Shown piece by piece: positions 37,117-49,117 of a DNA stretch of 64,000 nt. The stretch is from assembly GCA_963920705.1 (NCBI GenBank), contig OY987225.1, positions 32,899,458 through 32,963,457 on the forward strand. The letters are read 5' to 3'. A program made the translations under genes and the position numbers. Below the pieces are notes generated by a model, which was not told where the DNA came from, made no database searches, and worked only from the letters and a program-made list of their open reading frames with translations. The first letter of the stretch is position 1. Each line of letters starts with the position of its first letter. The DNA is from Odiellus spinosus (lineage: Eukaryota > Arthropoda > Arachnida > Opiliones > Phalangiidae).

Positions 37117-38559
37117 GTATATTTAAATATTAAACATTAACTGGGTATCCCTAGAATGAAACTCGAAAACTCTTCTCATCATCTCGTGGGTGGAAAACAA
37201 ATGAAGACTTAGATGTGGGGGGGAAGGGGGAAGGTGGGTCAAGAGAGGGTGTCACTCTAAAGCCTAGCTAAACACGCGTTATTGACTTCCTAGCTCAGTC
37301 CAGCATCCATCGAAGTCACTCATTTCTGGCGCGCTCGGTATAGTTTCAATAAGGTTACGAATACAATAACGAATCATAAGCAACAGCAGGGGGTTAAACA
37401 ACACCCCTTTTGTCTCTATATTAGCCCCAATTTTCGCGGATTATTCATTAATTTCGATTAGCGAAAGAGTATATATAGCGTGCAATCTATAAATGCGCAG
37501 GTACAGGCGCAGTCTTTCAAGGTATTAAGCCGCGGTTTAAAAAGGGATAATCTCAAAATTTGGAGAATTCTTGTAGATTTTTTATTACACATTTCAGATG
37601 AATTGAATTTAAATTTCGTTTAAAGTGTTACTTAAATGTTTCGTGATTAGACGGAGTTTCCCAATCTTTAGAATGAATGCCATGATATATATATATTTTT
37701 TTAATATTATACCGTATATTTTTGTATAATTGTATATTGTCGAAGTTGTCAATTAAAAATATGAAATAAATCAGAAGGTTTCCAATTTTTTGTACAAATC
37801 TCACAGAAACACTTCCAGAATGTTCTGCTACGGAAAGTTGTCTTATTTTAAGTAGCAGAATCATTTAAAAAGATCACTTAAGTACTACAAAATGACTATC
37901 CGAGAGCAGTATAGAAGTAGCTCAAATAAAAACGCCATAATTAAAAAAATTGCCGTCAAAATTTAAGATTTTTAAAATTACATTTCGAATTACATAATGA
38001 CGAAGCAGTTTTTTAAAACTTATTGTCTCTGATTGGTTAGAGTATCCCTTAGTCTGTTTGTATATATTGTTAAATTATAGGTTTGAGGCGAGAAAGGGGG
38101 CGGATTAGAATGAAAAGGAGGTGGGGATGGGGTGAGTATCGAACTTCTTTGTAATTGTTTGCTTAATTAAGGATGGAGTTTGAACTAATTGGGAAAAATG
38201 AGCGTAGGACTTAAACGATACAGAGTCTCACCTCGCGAGGCAGTTCTATGATGTTATATTTGAAATATAGAGGGCGTTAGTGTTCGATATACTCGTATAG
38301 CGAGGCGTGACCTCAATTATTACGCGAATTAGGCTTAACACGAGAGTTCAAATCATTCCGCTTTAAAGATGTAACGGAGTGAAAGGCGCGTACGAGGTGT
38401 CTGGGCTCGAATTCGAAGCTCAAAATATATTAACAAATATCACGTTGTTTCCCTTTCAATGGGTCATTTTAATTAGACAAATTACGCAACAACGCGGACT
38501 ATTTTTCTTTGTTTTAATATCATAAATTATAACTAAAATTGCCAAGGCCCAGGGGATCA
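37117..38559. other. Gene-free sequence
   Basis: No exon recognised. A G-rich run (GGGGGGGAAGGGGGAAGG near 37216) and a second purine-rich stretch (38088-38130) are the only compositional features. Confidence 0.35.
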
Positions 38560-38900
38560 AATCTTAAAGGGTAGACAACCTGGGCTCAAAAATTTCGATT
38601 TAAACTTATTTTATGCCATTTTGAAAAGCAATAGTCAATAACTGAACAGGGTTAATCAATTATAAAATAAAACTGATACCAGTTAATTTGTAGTTATTTA
38701 ATTTCAAATAAACAATAACTAATATAAAATGATTTTATCGAAGCGCAAAAGTTAATATACCGATAAAATTAGTTCTCTTTCACAGTCGGAAAAGCTCTTC
38801 ACGGTAGATTTTACGCTAAGCCTAATTCGGGACTAATTCAATTTGAAACTAAAGAACGGTTAGAGGCGCGCGCTTTTGGCGCGAGCGTTGCCATGGTAAC
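38560..38900 (+). repeat. Dispersed repeat R3, copy b
   Basis: Same order of landmarks as copy a: GAACAGGGTTAATCA near 38644, AACAATAACTAATATAAAAT near 38711, GAAGCGCAAAAG near 38739, CAGTCGGAAAAGCTCTTC near 38782 and GCTAAGCCTAATTCGGGAC near 38814. The centre is shortened relative to copies a and c. It ends in a CpG-rich GGCGCGCGC stretch. Confidence 0.65.
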
Positions 38901-39689
38901 GCATTGATGGAGTGGGGACGAGAGCGCGCGAGAATAAAAAAGTGAAAATTCAAAGAACGCGATAGCGTTTTATGTTATGGGCCGATGATCAACTGTAATG
39001 CAATTTCATACATAATATGGACCTTAATAATGGATAGAACAAGTAAAAACAGCTTGTAAAAGAGATTTTTAATAATAACACGTAATAATAACCCTTTCTT
39101 CGTGTCTTTTAAGGATAGAAATAGTAAAACTTTCTTTGGTCACGTTATAGTTTTAGTTCCTTGTTAATCTTTAAATACAGTTTCTTAATATCACTAAGAA
39201 TAATTTATGAAATGCTTAAAGTTTATTCTTAAAATCAAAGAAAGAAGAAATCTTGCCTGACAAAAAAAAAAAAAAAAAAAAAAAAAATGTCTCTTTCTCG
39301 AAACAGATTTCTTTTAACTTGTCTGATGTATAATACACGCTATCCTGATTAATATGGTCCGTAGGAAATTAGGAAGAATGACGGGATAGCGGGTGGGAGG
39401 GAGATAAGATGTAAAATAGAAAAACTGCCAGCTTATAGAGCTTTGCCGGAAGTTAATTTGCCGTGAAACCCCTCTTTCCCACACTCGCCCAACATATAGA
39501 ATTCAAAATAGCGACGTATTTAAAGGGACAGTGAAATAAATCGAATGTTTTTATTTATAATTGATAGGGCTGCAATCTAAATAGGTAAATAAAAATGGCG
39601 GGACTTTACCATCAAAATTCGAATCAAAATTATAAAGATACGAACCAAATAAGAACTAGTGGCGCCACCACGAGAAAACAAACAAAAAT
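38901..39689. other. Gene-free sequence with A26 tract
   Basis: No exon is recognised. A26 lies at 39262-39287. Confidence 0.4.
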
Positions 39690-39900
39690 ATCACGAGATT
39701 TTTCGCGCGCTTTCGTAAAAATGAATGTAATCGAGATTTTGGCGCGCGAGGTAAAATTCGCGCGCTTTCGTGTAATCGAGATTTTGGCGCGCACGCGGTG
39801 AAATTCGCGCGCTTTTATCGAAATATATAATTACAATTTTGGCGGGAAACAAATCGCGCGAAAATTCGCCATAAAAACAGGATAAAAACGCCAATTTCAA
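39690..39900. promoter_or_regulatory. Cluster of E2F-like GGCGCG / TTCGCGCG motifs
   Basis: Within about 200 bp, ATTTTGGCGCGC occurs at 39736 and 39780 and AATTCGCGCGCTTT at 39754 and 39803. Related TTTTTCGCGCGC (39700) and TTTTGGCGGGAAA (39838) also occur. These fit the E2F core TTTSSCGC on both strands. The two central units are an imperfect duplication of about 44-49 bp. Function is inferred only from the motif. Confidence 0.3.
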
Positions 39901-40859
39901 ATTCTATTTGCAAGAAAACGACAGAACCTTTTGGAGTGCAATTTTGTATAGGCGATTTTTAGATAATACTACACCCATTTCAATAGGTTTGGTAATTTAA
40001 TTCGCTGTCTAATTAATAATAAACACTAAATTTTTGTAAATCGTAGAGTTCGTTTCCGATAATTTAACCCTACAATCTTTCAACCTCTCTTTAAGAACTT
40101 GGAAAGGGATGTGATATTCTCCTTAACGCTGAACTAAATGTAATAATGACGTAGCTTGAAAAGAAAGAAAATTTTCGAAGCAGATATTAGGCTTTCATAG
40201 AAAAAAAGAAATGGGGGTATGGGGGGGGTTTATGGGGGGAGGAGGTGGTTGGGAAATCGAGATGCTAATTTGAACACGCCACGCGTAACTTCAAAAACAG
40301 TATTATGCAAAATAGGGGGGACATTTTGAGCGGAGAACCCCCGGGAGAGATTGAGACTAATGGGTGTAGGGTAACCAGCCCAGCGTGCATCGTGCCGGAT
40401 AGCCCTGCTCGTAAAATTGTCCATTACAGGGTTTTTTCTACTACACCGCGAACTACATCACCATCTACAAGATGTATATAAATCTCTCCCTAGCTCATTC
40501 TAATAGCTCCTTCGATATAGTAAAACTAGTGTAATTTCGCTGTACTAAACAAAGTGGTGCCCGATTACTGATTTTTTGGGACAAGCTTTTTTTTAAATAA
40601 ATAAAAAAAAAACCCACCTTTTTTTTTTGATAAAATTATTTAATAAAAATAAAATGATATATATATTAAGTTTTAATCTTGAAAAGGGACTGAAGAAATA
40701 TTGAAATAAAAATCTTTTCATTCACAATTACTTCATAGTCGAGTAATACGAGGCTGGATTATAGTTTTAGTTTAATCTAATAACATATTCCAAATTGTAT
40801 ACCTCTGGGTGGGCGAGATCATAAGAAACTTTAAAATCAAAATGTCAAAAATATTTAGG

Positions 40860-41070
40860 GATTTATTTCTGGAACGTAACGATAATTGACTTTCCGGAAT
40901 AAGTACTTTTACGAAAAAGACCGCACGAAAGCGACCTTATCACGCGTGCCAGAACGCGCGAGAATCAACTGTAAGCCTCTACAATTTCGAAATCACGCGA
41001 CGTAGCATTGAGGCGAATTTTTTTAATAATTTCGAAAATGGCGATTATAAAATAAATATTTTTATTGTTA
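40860..41070 (-). repeat. R1 copy, reverse, truncated at the 23-bp array
   Basis: Reverse R1 sequence runs from TTTCTGGAACGTAACGATAA through AAGTACTTTTACGAAAAAGA and GAGAATCAACTGTAAGC to AAAATGGCGATTATAAAATA. Just where R1 should continue with ATTTTTACTGTTATG, the sequence turns into the 23-bp minisatellite. Confidence 0.75.
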
Positions 41071-42120
41071 CATGCAGTAATTTTTATTTCTTATTGTTTA
41101 TTTCATTTATTACTTGTTATTGTTTATTTTTTAATAGTTGTTATTGTTTATTTAATTTATTTCTTGTTATTTCAATTATTTCTTATTGTTTATTTCAATT
41201 ATTTCTTATTGTTTATTTCAATTATTTCTTATTGTTTATTTCAATTATTTCTTATTGTTTATTTCAATTATTTCTTATTGTTTATTTCAATTATTTCTTA
41301 TTGTTTATTTCAATTATTTCTTATTGTTTATTTCAATTATTTCTTATTGTTTATTTCAATTATTTCTTATTGTTTATTTCAATTATTTCTTATTGTTTAT
41401 TTCAATTATTTCTTATTGTTTATTTCAATTATTTCTTATTGTTTATTTCAATTATTTCTTATTGTTTATTTCAATTATTTCTTATTGTTTATTTCAATTA
41501 TTTCTTATTGTTTATTTCAATTATTTCTTATTGTTTATTTCAATTATTTCTTATTGTTTATTTCAATTATTTATTATTGTTTATTTCAATTATTTCTTAT
41601 TGTTTATTTCAATTATTTATTATTGTTTATTTCAATTATTTCTTATTGTTTATTTCAATTATTTCTTATTGTTTATTTCAATTATTTCTTATTGTTTATT
41701 TCAATTATTTCTTATTGTTTATTTCAATTATTTATTATTGTTTATTTCAATTATTTCTTATTGTTTATTTCAATTATTTATTATTGTTTATTTCAATTAT
41801 TTCTTATTGTTTATTTCAATTATTTCTTATTGTTTATTTCAATTATTTCTTATTGTTTATTTCAATTATTTCTTATTGTTTATTTCAATTATTTCTTATT
41901 GTTTATTTCAATTATTTCTTATTGTTTATTTCAATTATTTCTTATTGTTTATTTCAATTATTTCTTATTGTTTATTTCAATTATTTATTATTGTTTATTT
42001 CAATTATTTATTATTGTTTATTTCAATTATTTATTATTGTTTATTTCAATTATTTATTATTGTTTATTTCAATTATTTCTAGTTATTGTTTATTTCAATT
42101 TATTTCTTATTATTGATTAT
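41071..42120 (+). repeat. 23-bp minisatellite, about 40 copies
   Basis: The unit is TTTATTTCAATTATTTCTTA plus TTG, about 40 copies between 41165 and 42085, with degenerate units at both edges. The common variant replaces CTTATTG with ATTATTG. The unit lacks stop codons and 23 is not a multiple of three, so all three forward frames stay open for about 300-360 codons. These are not genes. Confidence 0.96.
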
Positions 42121-43829
42121 TTTATTTACAATATTACTTTTTATTAATTGTTTATTTTACTAAACATTTAAACGAAGTTTCGTTATAAATTAAATTAATT
42201 TTAATTGTTTGCAATTTTAGGTATTTACATTCACATCAGTAAAAGTAACAGTCTTTTCTTCATTGTAAATTCTTAAATTGTTTTACGTACGGTAATTAAT
42301 GAGTGAATAAATTATCCTTACTGCAAAGTACTTATAAGCATCAATAGCCTCGTGTGTGGGGTCTAGTCTATTTTTAGCGTAAGGTATATAAAAAAAGGAT
42401 TTCATGGAATGGTGGTATAAATCGAATCGATATCTGATCGAAAACTCTTGGGAGATATATCGTAACTAGGCCTAGATAGCTGGGGGAATAACATTAAGCT
42501 AATTCGGAAATCATTTATGTCCATAAATCCAATAAGACAGACAGGATTGGCCTCTACGTACAAATCCACCATGGATTATGCATTCCTGTAGGTAAATATA
42601 CTTTGTATAAAATAATTTCAGAAATCCTTCGAAGAACCTGTACGTGTACGTCAAGTTACTATATCTATATAACGCATTGAATAAAATAGGCTTAAAATTT
42701 TTATTAAAGGAAGAATGAAGAACAAAGTGTTTTTTAAAATATTTGTTGGAATTGTGTAAAAAAAAATTGGAAAAGATACAGATTTTTACATAAAATTAAA
42801 AGGAGAACTTTCGACTGATCAAAAGACTCCTTACCTTTGGATCAGTAAAATCCCAGCGACACGCGCTGTTGTACGCACACGATTGTGCGCGTGAAAATAA
42901 TTAAGAACGTGATTTAGCACCATGATTCAAAGTGTGACGTGCCACAGCACGTGTTACTTGGATTTTATTAAACCAAAGGTAGAAGTAACCGTATATTTGG
43001 TCGAATTTTCCAATTTTGACCAAATTAGGAGTTAATTAAGCCTATTTCTTTAATTATTCAATGGCAGCGTTGGAAATTAAAAGTAAAAGCGACGTCACGA
43101 TTATGTAAAAACATCCTTGGCAAGTTTTTCAAATTGCTTAAGATTAAATTCGCGAAATTAATTTGACAAGGCCCGAATCGAGTTAGATTTCGTGTCTTCT
43201 TTAATATTTGTTTATATAATTGATCAAAATTATACTACAAGATTGCAGCTAGGGTTTGATTCGAGAGACGGACAGCCAAAGAAGGTGAATTGTATTAGCC
43301 CGTTTAGATATTTTTAAATCGCGCGAGTAAAAGGTATTATATAAGTATATAGTTATATAATACGTACGAAGGATAAAAGGCCGAGTTTTCCGGCGTATAT
43401 CCATCCACGTGTGGGTGGATAAGAGCAGTCGCTCGGGGAGGGGAGATGGTGTCAAATAATGCTTTTGCTTTTGGGCCCCAATGGGTGATCCGCCCCCACT
43501 ATCCCTTCTTCTATTCTAGAGTGTATGTACTGGGGAGTAAACCCTATTCCCCCTCCCCTCATAATATCGCCATCCTCTCTCCCGCATCTCTGGTCCATTC
43601 CTCTCCTCTTCTTCCAACTCCCCGCGTCTCTCCAATCCTTTAGCGCAAAACTATCAGTTCCTAATGGAATCTGCTCGGAAAAACCACGCTTTGGATTCTT
43701 GTCTTTGCCCGCCATCTATTCCACCAAAACTAAAGCGGAGTTCACACGTGGCGATTACAAATATTTTCGAGTAGTTACCGCACGCATCTTCAATTCATTG
43801 GTTACGTGATTAGATTTGTTCTATTAAAG
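42121..43829. other. Gene-free sequence; weak inverted pair and GC-rich patch
   Basis: 42826-42987 is bounded by imperfect inverted sequence (CTTACCTTTGGATCAGTAAA / AATAAAACCAAAGGTAGAAG type) and may be an old TIR remnant. 43380-43740 is less AT-rich, with an 87-codon minus-strand frame (43452-43715, starting MAGKDKNPKRGF). No homology is recognised and I do not call it a gene. Confidence 0.35.
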
Positions 43830-44235
43830 GTACATGTATTATAAGGTGACCTTGAATAAACCGGTTATTCCACGCTCTGTCATCAGGTAAGTTAGAATAA
43901 ATCATTTTTAGCGGCAGTTATTAACACGTGGCCTTGACTAAATCAGTCGCGTTTTCGCACGCGCTAGCATAACGTGACCTTGAAAAAATCCGTTTTTGAG
44001 TTTTCGCACGCGCTAGCATAACGTGACCTTGAATAAATCCGTTTTTGAGTTTTCGCACGCGCTATCATAACGTGACCTTGAATAAGTCACTCTTTCGAGT
44101 TTTCGCACGCGCTATCATAACGTGACCTTGAATAAGTCAGTCTTTCGAGTTTTCTCACGCGTTATCATAACGTGACCTTGAATAAGTCGGTCTTTCGAAT
44201 TTTTGCGCGCGACCTTGAATAAATCAGTTTTTATC
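43830..44235 (+). repeat. 49-50-bp array carrying TGACCTTGA in each unit
   Basis: Units of 49-50 bp (GAGTTTTCGCACGCGCTAGC, then ATAACGTGACCTTGAATAA and a variable linker) repeat about five times between 43955 and 44215. TGACCTTGA occurs perfectly at 43847, 43975, 44024, 44073, 44123 and 44173; related GACCTTGA and GGCCTTGA sites flank them. The complement TCAAGGTCA is the extended half-site of FTZ-F1/SF-1 and ERR type nuclear receptors. Confidence 0.85.
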
Positions 44236-45281
44236 ACGCTATTTTATCAATCTCTCTGATTTCAAGTATAACACCGAGGTAGAATAGTCACTCGAATTCC
44301 TTGTACACCCGAGTTCACACGAATTCAGCCTTGACAAAGAGTTCAAACATTTTGTATCTCCGAGTCTCGAATGTCTACTCCCTCGCGACATAAGTAGAAA
44401 TAAATTTTATCTAAAAGTGTGAACCATGATTGGGTAGCGGGCTTTACAGCTAAACGTATAGGTCGTATAGTTCTTATCTGGCGCTAGCTCTCTCCGTCAC
44501 TAGATGGCCCTATAATCATCGTTAAAACGCGATGAACCTATTAAGAACTCCCCCCTTCCACTATCGTCCTTCTACGGTCGACGATATAATTCGACATATT
44601 CTAGTTAATGAGTAGATGTTAAGGGGAAAGTGGAAAAAGCAGTTGGGTATAAGAGTTAACCGTTTTAGTTTCGTACCCATTAAATGTAGAAAGTTAAACG
44701 AAGGGGGTACAAATCTCTAACGTGGATTGGAGAATTTATCAGGAACACTTTTTGAGGTCGCTTTTAGAGAATCTCCTAAAATTTTCACTCTAATAGTAGA
44801 AGGTTCTTGGACTCTAGACTTCATACTAGCCCTCAAGCTTAGTTGATACTACCAGGAAGAGAATTTTGAAAATTTGTAAATTTGTATAAATTTCTGTGAT
44901 TTTAAAAGCTTCCTAAATTCTTATTTCTGACTAAAAATTCGTCAAAAAATTCAATATTTTTCACGATAAAATTGCCAATTTCACTTTGAATTTATAGAGC
45001 AAAGTGACTTGGATATGAAAAATCACTTTAACACGTCCTTAATAACGCCAAATACGAATAACTAAATTATAAAGTACATTTCCATATACGATTTGAAACG
45101 TTAAACTTTGACCTCTTTTAGAAATTTGTTCACCGCTTCAATTTCAAAAAAATTTAAATTGTATTAAACTCACATTTTAATAAATTTAGTACCATGGTAA
45201 TTTACCGCGAAATTTACCAGGGTAAATAGACCGAGCTAATTTTGATTGAAAGAACTAGTATTTTTTAAATTCTTTCCACCT

Positions 45282-45321
<40 letters not shown>

Positions 45322-45821
45322 GCTTTCATAATGTGAATTTATGCCCCTTCTAAGATTGTAACATAGACACGAAAAGGGGCCTTACTTTAAATGGTATTGC
45401 AAAGTAAGTTTGGTATATATGAATGTAATGTCAGCAAGGTTTGGACATTCGGTTTAAGAGCTCGGTTGAGTAGGATTGGAACAAATGGTATACTTGGACT
45501 CGAGTCTCTAATGGACCCTGTAACGGTGGGGCCAGTTCAAATGGAGTAAAAGCAAAATTTGGGAACTATTTTCACTCTGGTTTGAGATTTATTCGGATAT
45601 TTTTTTCTTAATTAATATAGTTTTTGCAAATTAGTTTAATAAAAATAATAATTAAGTTGCGAAGTGAGTTAACGGTGTTGGGGCGAGAGTTAACATTAAG
45701 GTGCAATTTAGATAATACTCTTAAAATATTAACGCAATCTAGGCTAAGTATCATGAACTATGCTTTTGAAATTACGAATTTAAAGGGCTAAATAACCATT
45801 TTTTAATTAATCTTAGACCTC
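44236..45821. other. Gene-free sequence with A32 tract
   Basis: No exon is recognised. TCACTAGATGGCCC at 44492-44505 resembles a CTCF site (12 of 14 consensus positions by eye). An A32 tract lies at 45288-45319. Confidence 0.35.
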
Positions 45822-46010
45822 CGAATGTAAATTGAGTAGCATTTTCGGAAAGATCGTTAAAAAACGATTCAAAATATATATACATATGTCATAGAACAAA
45901 ATTACCATAACAGTAAAAATACATATTTTATAATCACCATCTTCGAAATTTTTAAAAATAAAATTCTCCCCAAACTACGTCATCACTATGGTCACGTGAT
46001 TTCGCCTACA
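45822..46010 (+). repeat. R1 copy, forward, partial
   Basis: Covers the R1 half from AATTGAGTAGCATTTTCGGA through GATCGTTAAAAAACGATTC to ATGGTCACGTGATTTCGC, then diverges. A short inverted R1 fragment (GTTTTTTAACGATCTCTTCG) lies at 46137-46157. Confidence 0.75.
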
Positions 46011-46422
46011 TTTAGGGGCAAAATAACCCACGTATTTTCTACGAGCGCCTGTAGAAATGTTTTAACTGCCGAGCTTTGACGTTCACGGCAAAGCTGCCAT
46101 ACAGGGTGAGTAGACAAATTATATATATATTTTGAATTGTTTTTTAACGATCTCTTCGAAAATATTACTCAAATTACTTTTAAAAATTAGTTAAAGCCTT
46201 ACGTAAAGACCTTTATAGAAATATTTCCAATTTCTATAATGTTCTAATTTTTAAAGACCTAACAATAAGAAAGAAAAAATAAATTTTCTAAACGGTAGAC
46301 CTTTTCCGGGAAGTTCTAAGAAAGTTTTCTGGTAAAGATATTAGAATGGAAGGTTCGTTTCTATCTTAAACTACGCCGTAAAAAATCATTTCCCTCCCCG
46401 AGATAGAGGTTGACCATTTCCG

Positions 46423-46435
46423 CCACAAGGTGGCG
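46423..46435. promoter_or_regulatory. CTCF-like motif CCACAAGGTGGCG
   Basis: The 13 bases fit the CTCF core CCANNAGRKGGCR closely, and contain AGGTGGCG as in Drosophila CTCF sites. The site is also a perfect inverted repeat (CGCCAC-AAG-GTGGCG), so chance palindromy is possible. Binding is inferred only. Confidence 0.25.
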
Positions 46436-46729
46436 TATTAAAGAAATAAAAAAAAGAAGAAGAAACGCTGAGGAATAAAAAAATGGTCCCTCGTTAACCG
46501 GAAGTACCATCAACGTTTAGAATCATTTCCTCTTTGACTTCCCAAAACGTTAAACCTACGCCAAGCCACCAAAAAACTCGGCAGTATTTGGAGAGAAATT
46601 GTGTGTGAGAGAAAGAAGGGTTCACGTACAAACTACCCTGAGAATGAATGCAATATATAAGGCGGCTGGTTAAAAACTAAAAAACAAGTTGGTTGACAAT
46701 CGAATAATCATGGTTTCACATTTTTCATG
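46436..46729. other. Gene-free sequence
   Basis: About 300 bp, nothing recognised. Confidence 0.35.
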
Positions 46730-47056
46730 AGCTCCAAATGGAAATTGAGTATCATTTTCGGAAAGATCGTTAAAAAACGATTCAAAATATATATACATAT
46801 GTCATAGAACAAAATTACCATAACAGTAAAAATACATATTTTATAATCACCATTTTCGAAATTTTAAAAAAAAAAAATTATCAGCAATACTACGTCATCC
46901 CTATGGTCACGTGATCTAGCTATTGTATAGAGCCTAGAATTAATTCTCGCGCATTCTGGAGCGAGTGATAAGTTTTTTCCGCGCGGTCTTTTTCGTAAAA
47001 GTACTTAATTCGTTTAAAAATTATCGTTAGTTCCATAAATAACTTACGTAATAAAA
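46730..47056 (+). repeat. R1 copy, forward, near complete
   Basis: Runs from AGCTCCAAATGGAAATTGAG through GATCGTTAAAAAACGATTC, the CGTCATCCCTATGGTCACGT block and GGTCTTTTTCGTAAAAGTAC to ATAACTTACGTAATA. Confidence 0.82.
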
Positions 47057-47877
47057 AAATGTCTTTATCTATTAAGATAGATCCTTATTGTAAAAACTCT
47101 TAGATATTTAAACAAACAAACAACCTAGATTAAAATATAAGTTTCGCGCCAAATTCCAGACTATATAACCACTCAAAAATGAGAGGGGCCTTACATCTCG
47201 TACGTAAAAAATTCTTTTAACGTGGGAAATAAGGAGAATACGTAGGAAAGATGGAAAGGGGAGAGGCAAATTGCGAGTGCCTAACATCAACGTTGTCAAA
47301 TCACCCAAAAAAAATCACCCTTCTACTTTTAGTTCTTTTCTTAGAGTAGACTGAATTCAACCTGAACCCCCAGACAAGGAACAAGCGAGTGAGAGAGAGA
47401 GCAAGCGAGCGAATCAACGTCAAGCTAGTTTATCTTATAGGGTCTATAATGTTAAAAGACTCACGGAAACTGAACTAGAACTGCAGCCAAAATAATATTA
47501 AACCCGTCTTCCCTACCTTGGACGAATATAAAATAGGCTTAGCGCAAAAAATAAATTTAATTTAATATTTCTACGGATCTTGATATTAACTATCATTTCT
47601 TTACGAAGATTTAACATTGAGTATCAATTCGCCAAAGCTTTAAACATATTGTCAACTCATTTTGAATGCTAGTAAATTTCAGTCTAGTTAGTTAATATCA
47701 TGGACTACTTTTTTCACCATCAATTTTAACACTACGAATCAATCCGCCTAAGATTAGAGTCATATTGTAAACTTTCTTTGATATCAAGAAGAGACGCGTT
47801 CGACCGGAAGCAAAGATAGGGGGCGAAAGAGTCGACGAATAAAAAATCAGATAGTTCATATACCACCCTTCTTTCCC

Positions 47878-47916
<39 letters not shown>

Positions 47917-49117
47917 GTAGAGTTTCCTAGCTGTAATCATTCTTAGCTGAGGAAACATTTGCAAAAAGTTTTTTACATATTAGTTCCATATACAAAATTT
48001 TATTTTTAGTTATATCCCCCCAAAAATAAGGCGTAGATATTACTTTTATCTTATAAAAGTGCAAGTTTTTTGGTCACTCCCGTCAGCAATATCAATTAAA
48101 GAGGGCCAATAAGATTTTATAATTTAATTCCTGGTCATAATTATTGAAAAATGTACTTACGAATAATTTGGAAAATGATACGATTCATCGGAGACACAAG
48201 GCGGTTGAGTTGTTTTAAACCAATCAAACGTGGCTAATTTTGGTGACGTAGATAAGCATTTTTTTTTCTTCAATTTCATATCATTATCTGTCAAAGAATA
48301 TAATAACAACATAATTATTTAAACCGAACAATTATTTAAGAATATTATTAAATATATTTTACTGTCAAGGTAATTTTGTTTTATGACATATTTATATATA
48401 TTTTGAATCGTTTTTTAACGATCTTTCCGAATATGATACTCAATTTTCATTTGGAGTTCACGAACAATATGTTACAGCCTAACTTTAAAAATAAATTGTC
48501 GCCTAAGCTCCAAAAATAATTTAATTTCTAAAAATTTAAAATTGGAATTTTTGCATGACAAAAGTTAATTCTCAAAAAAGACGTTGGATTTAAAAATCCC
48601 AATATAATTCTTCGTGAATGAGTTTTCAACGAGTTGAATAAGATTACTACGCCTCTTTTTAACATTAAATCAGCCTTCTTCAGCGTTGAAAACTCCGTAT
48701 GAGATTGAGTTCTAACTGAGGAAATTATCTCTATATAGAATTGGTGGTGGCCAAGTTCACAAATTCGTATTCCACTTCTACCCCCTTCTCTTTATCCAAT
48801 CACTCCCAGTAAAACCCATTGTCATTTAAAACGGTTCCACACACGTATTGAATGAGTGAAAGAGCGAGAGAGAGAGAGAGAAAGTGAGAGAAAGTGAGAA
48901 GAAAAGGAGCTAACCCATCTACAGAATTGAGCAAGAATCGTCTAGTATACTTTTATTTGTACCAGGAGTGAATTACGGAGCCATATGGAGTAAACCAAGT
49001 AGTTTCGCGAAAGGAAAGAAATATAGAGGCCAGAGAAAAGCCAGTGCTGATGTCGCTTAGTTTACGTAATAAAAATTAATTTGTAATTTATTTGACTGGT
49101 TCTTATTTAAATTTTCC
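47057..49117. other. Gene-free sequence with A36 tract and R1 fragment
   Basis: A36 at 47879-47914. A reverse R1 end fragment lies at 48380-48466 (GAATCGTTTTTTAACGATCT, CTCAATTTTCATTTGGAGTT). A GA-rich run sits near 48865-48905. No exon recognised. Confidence 0.45.

Noticed and set aside
41065-42147. Three overlapping open frames of about 300-360 codons resembling multi-pass membrane proteins
   Set aside because: They are the three reading frames of a 23-bp stop-free tandem repeat; all encode the same Phe/Ile/Leu/Tyr repeat.
43452-43715. 87-codon minus-strand frame starting MAGKDKNPKRGF
   Set aside because: A plus-strand frame of similar length overlaps it, which is typical of a GC-richer patch; no family motif and no adjoining exon.
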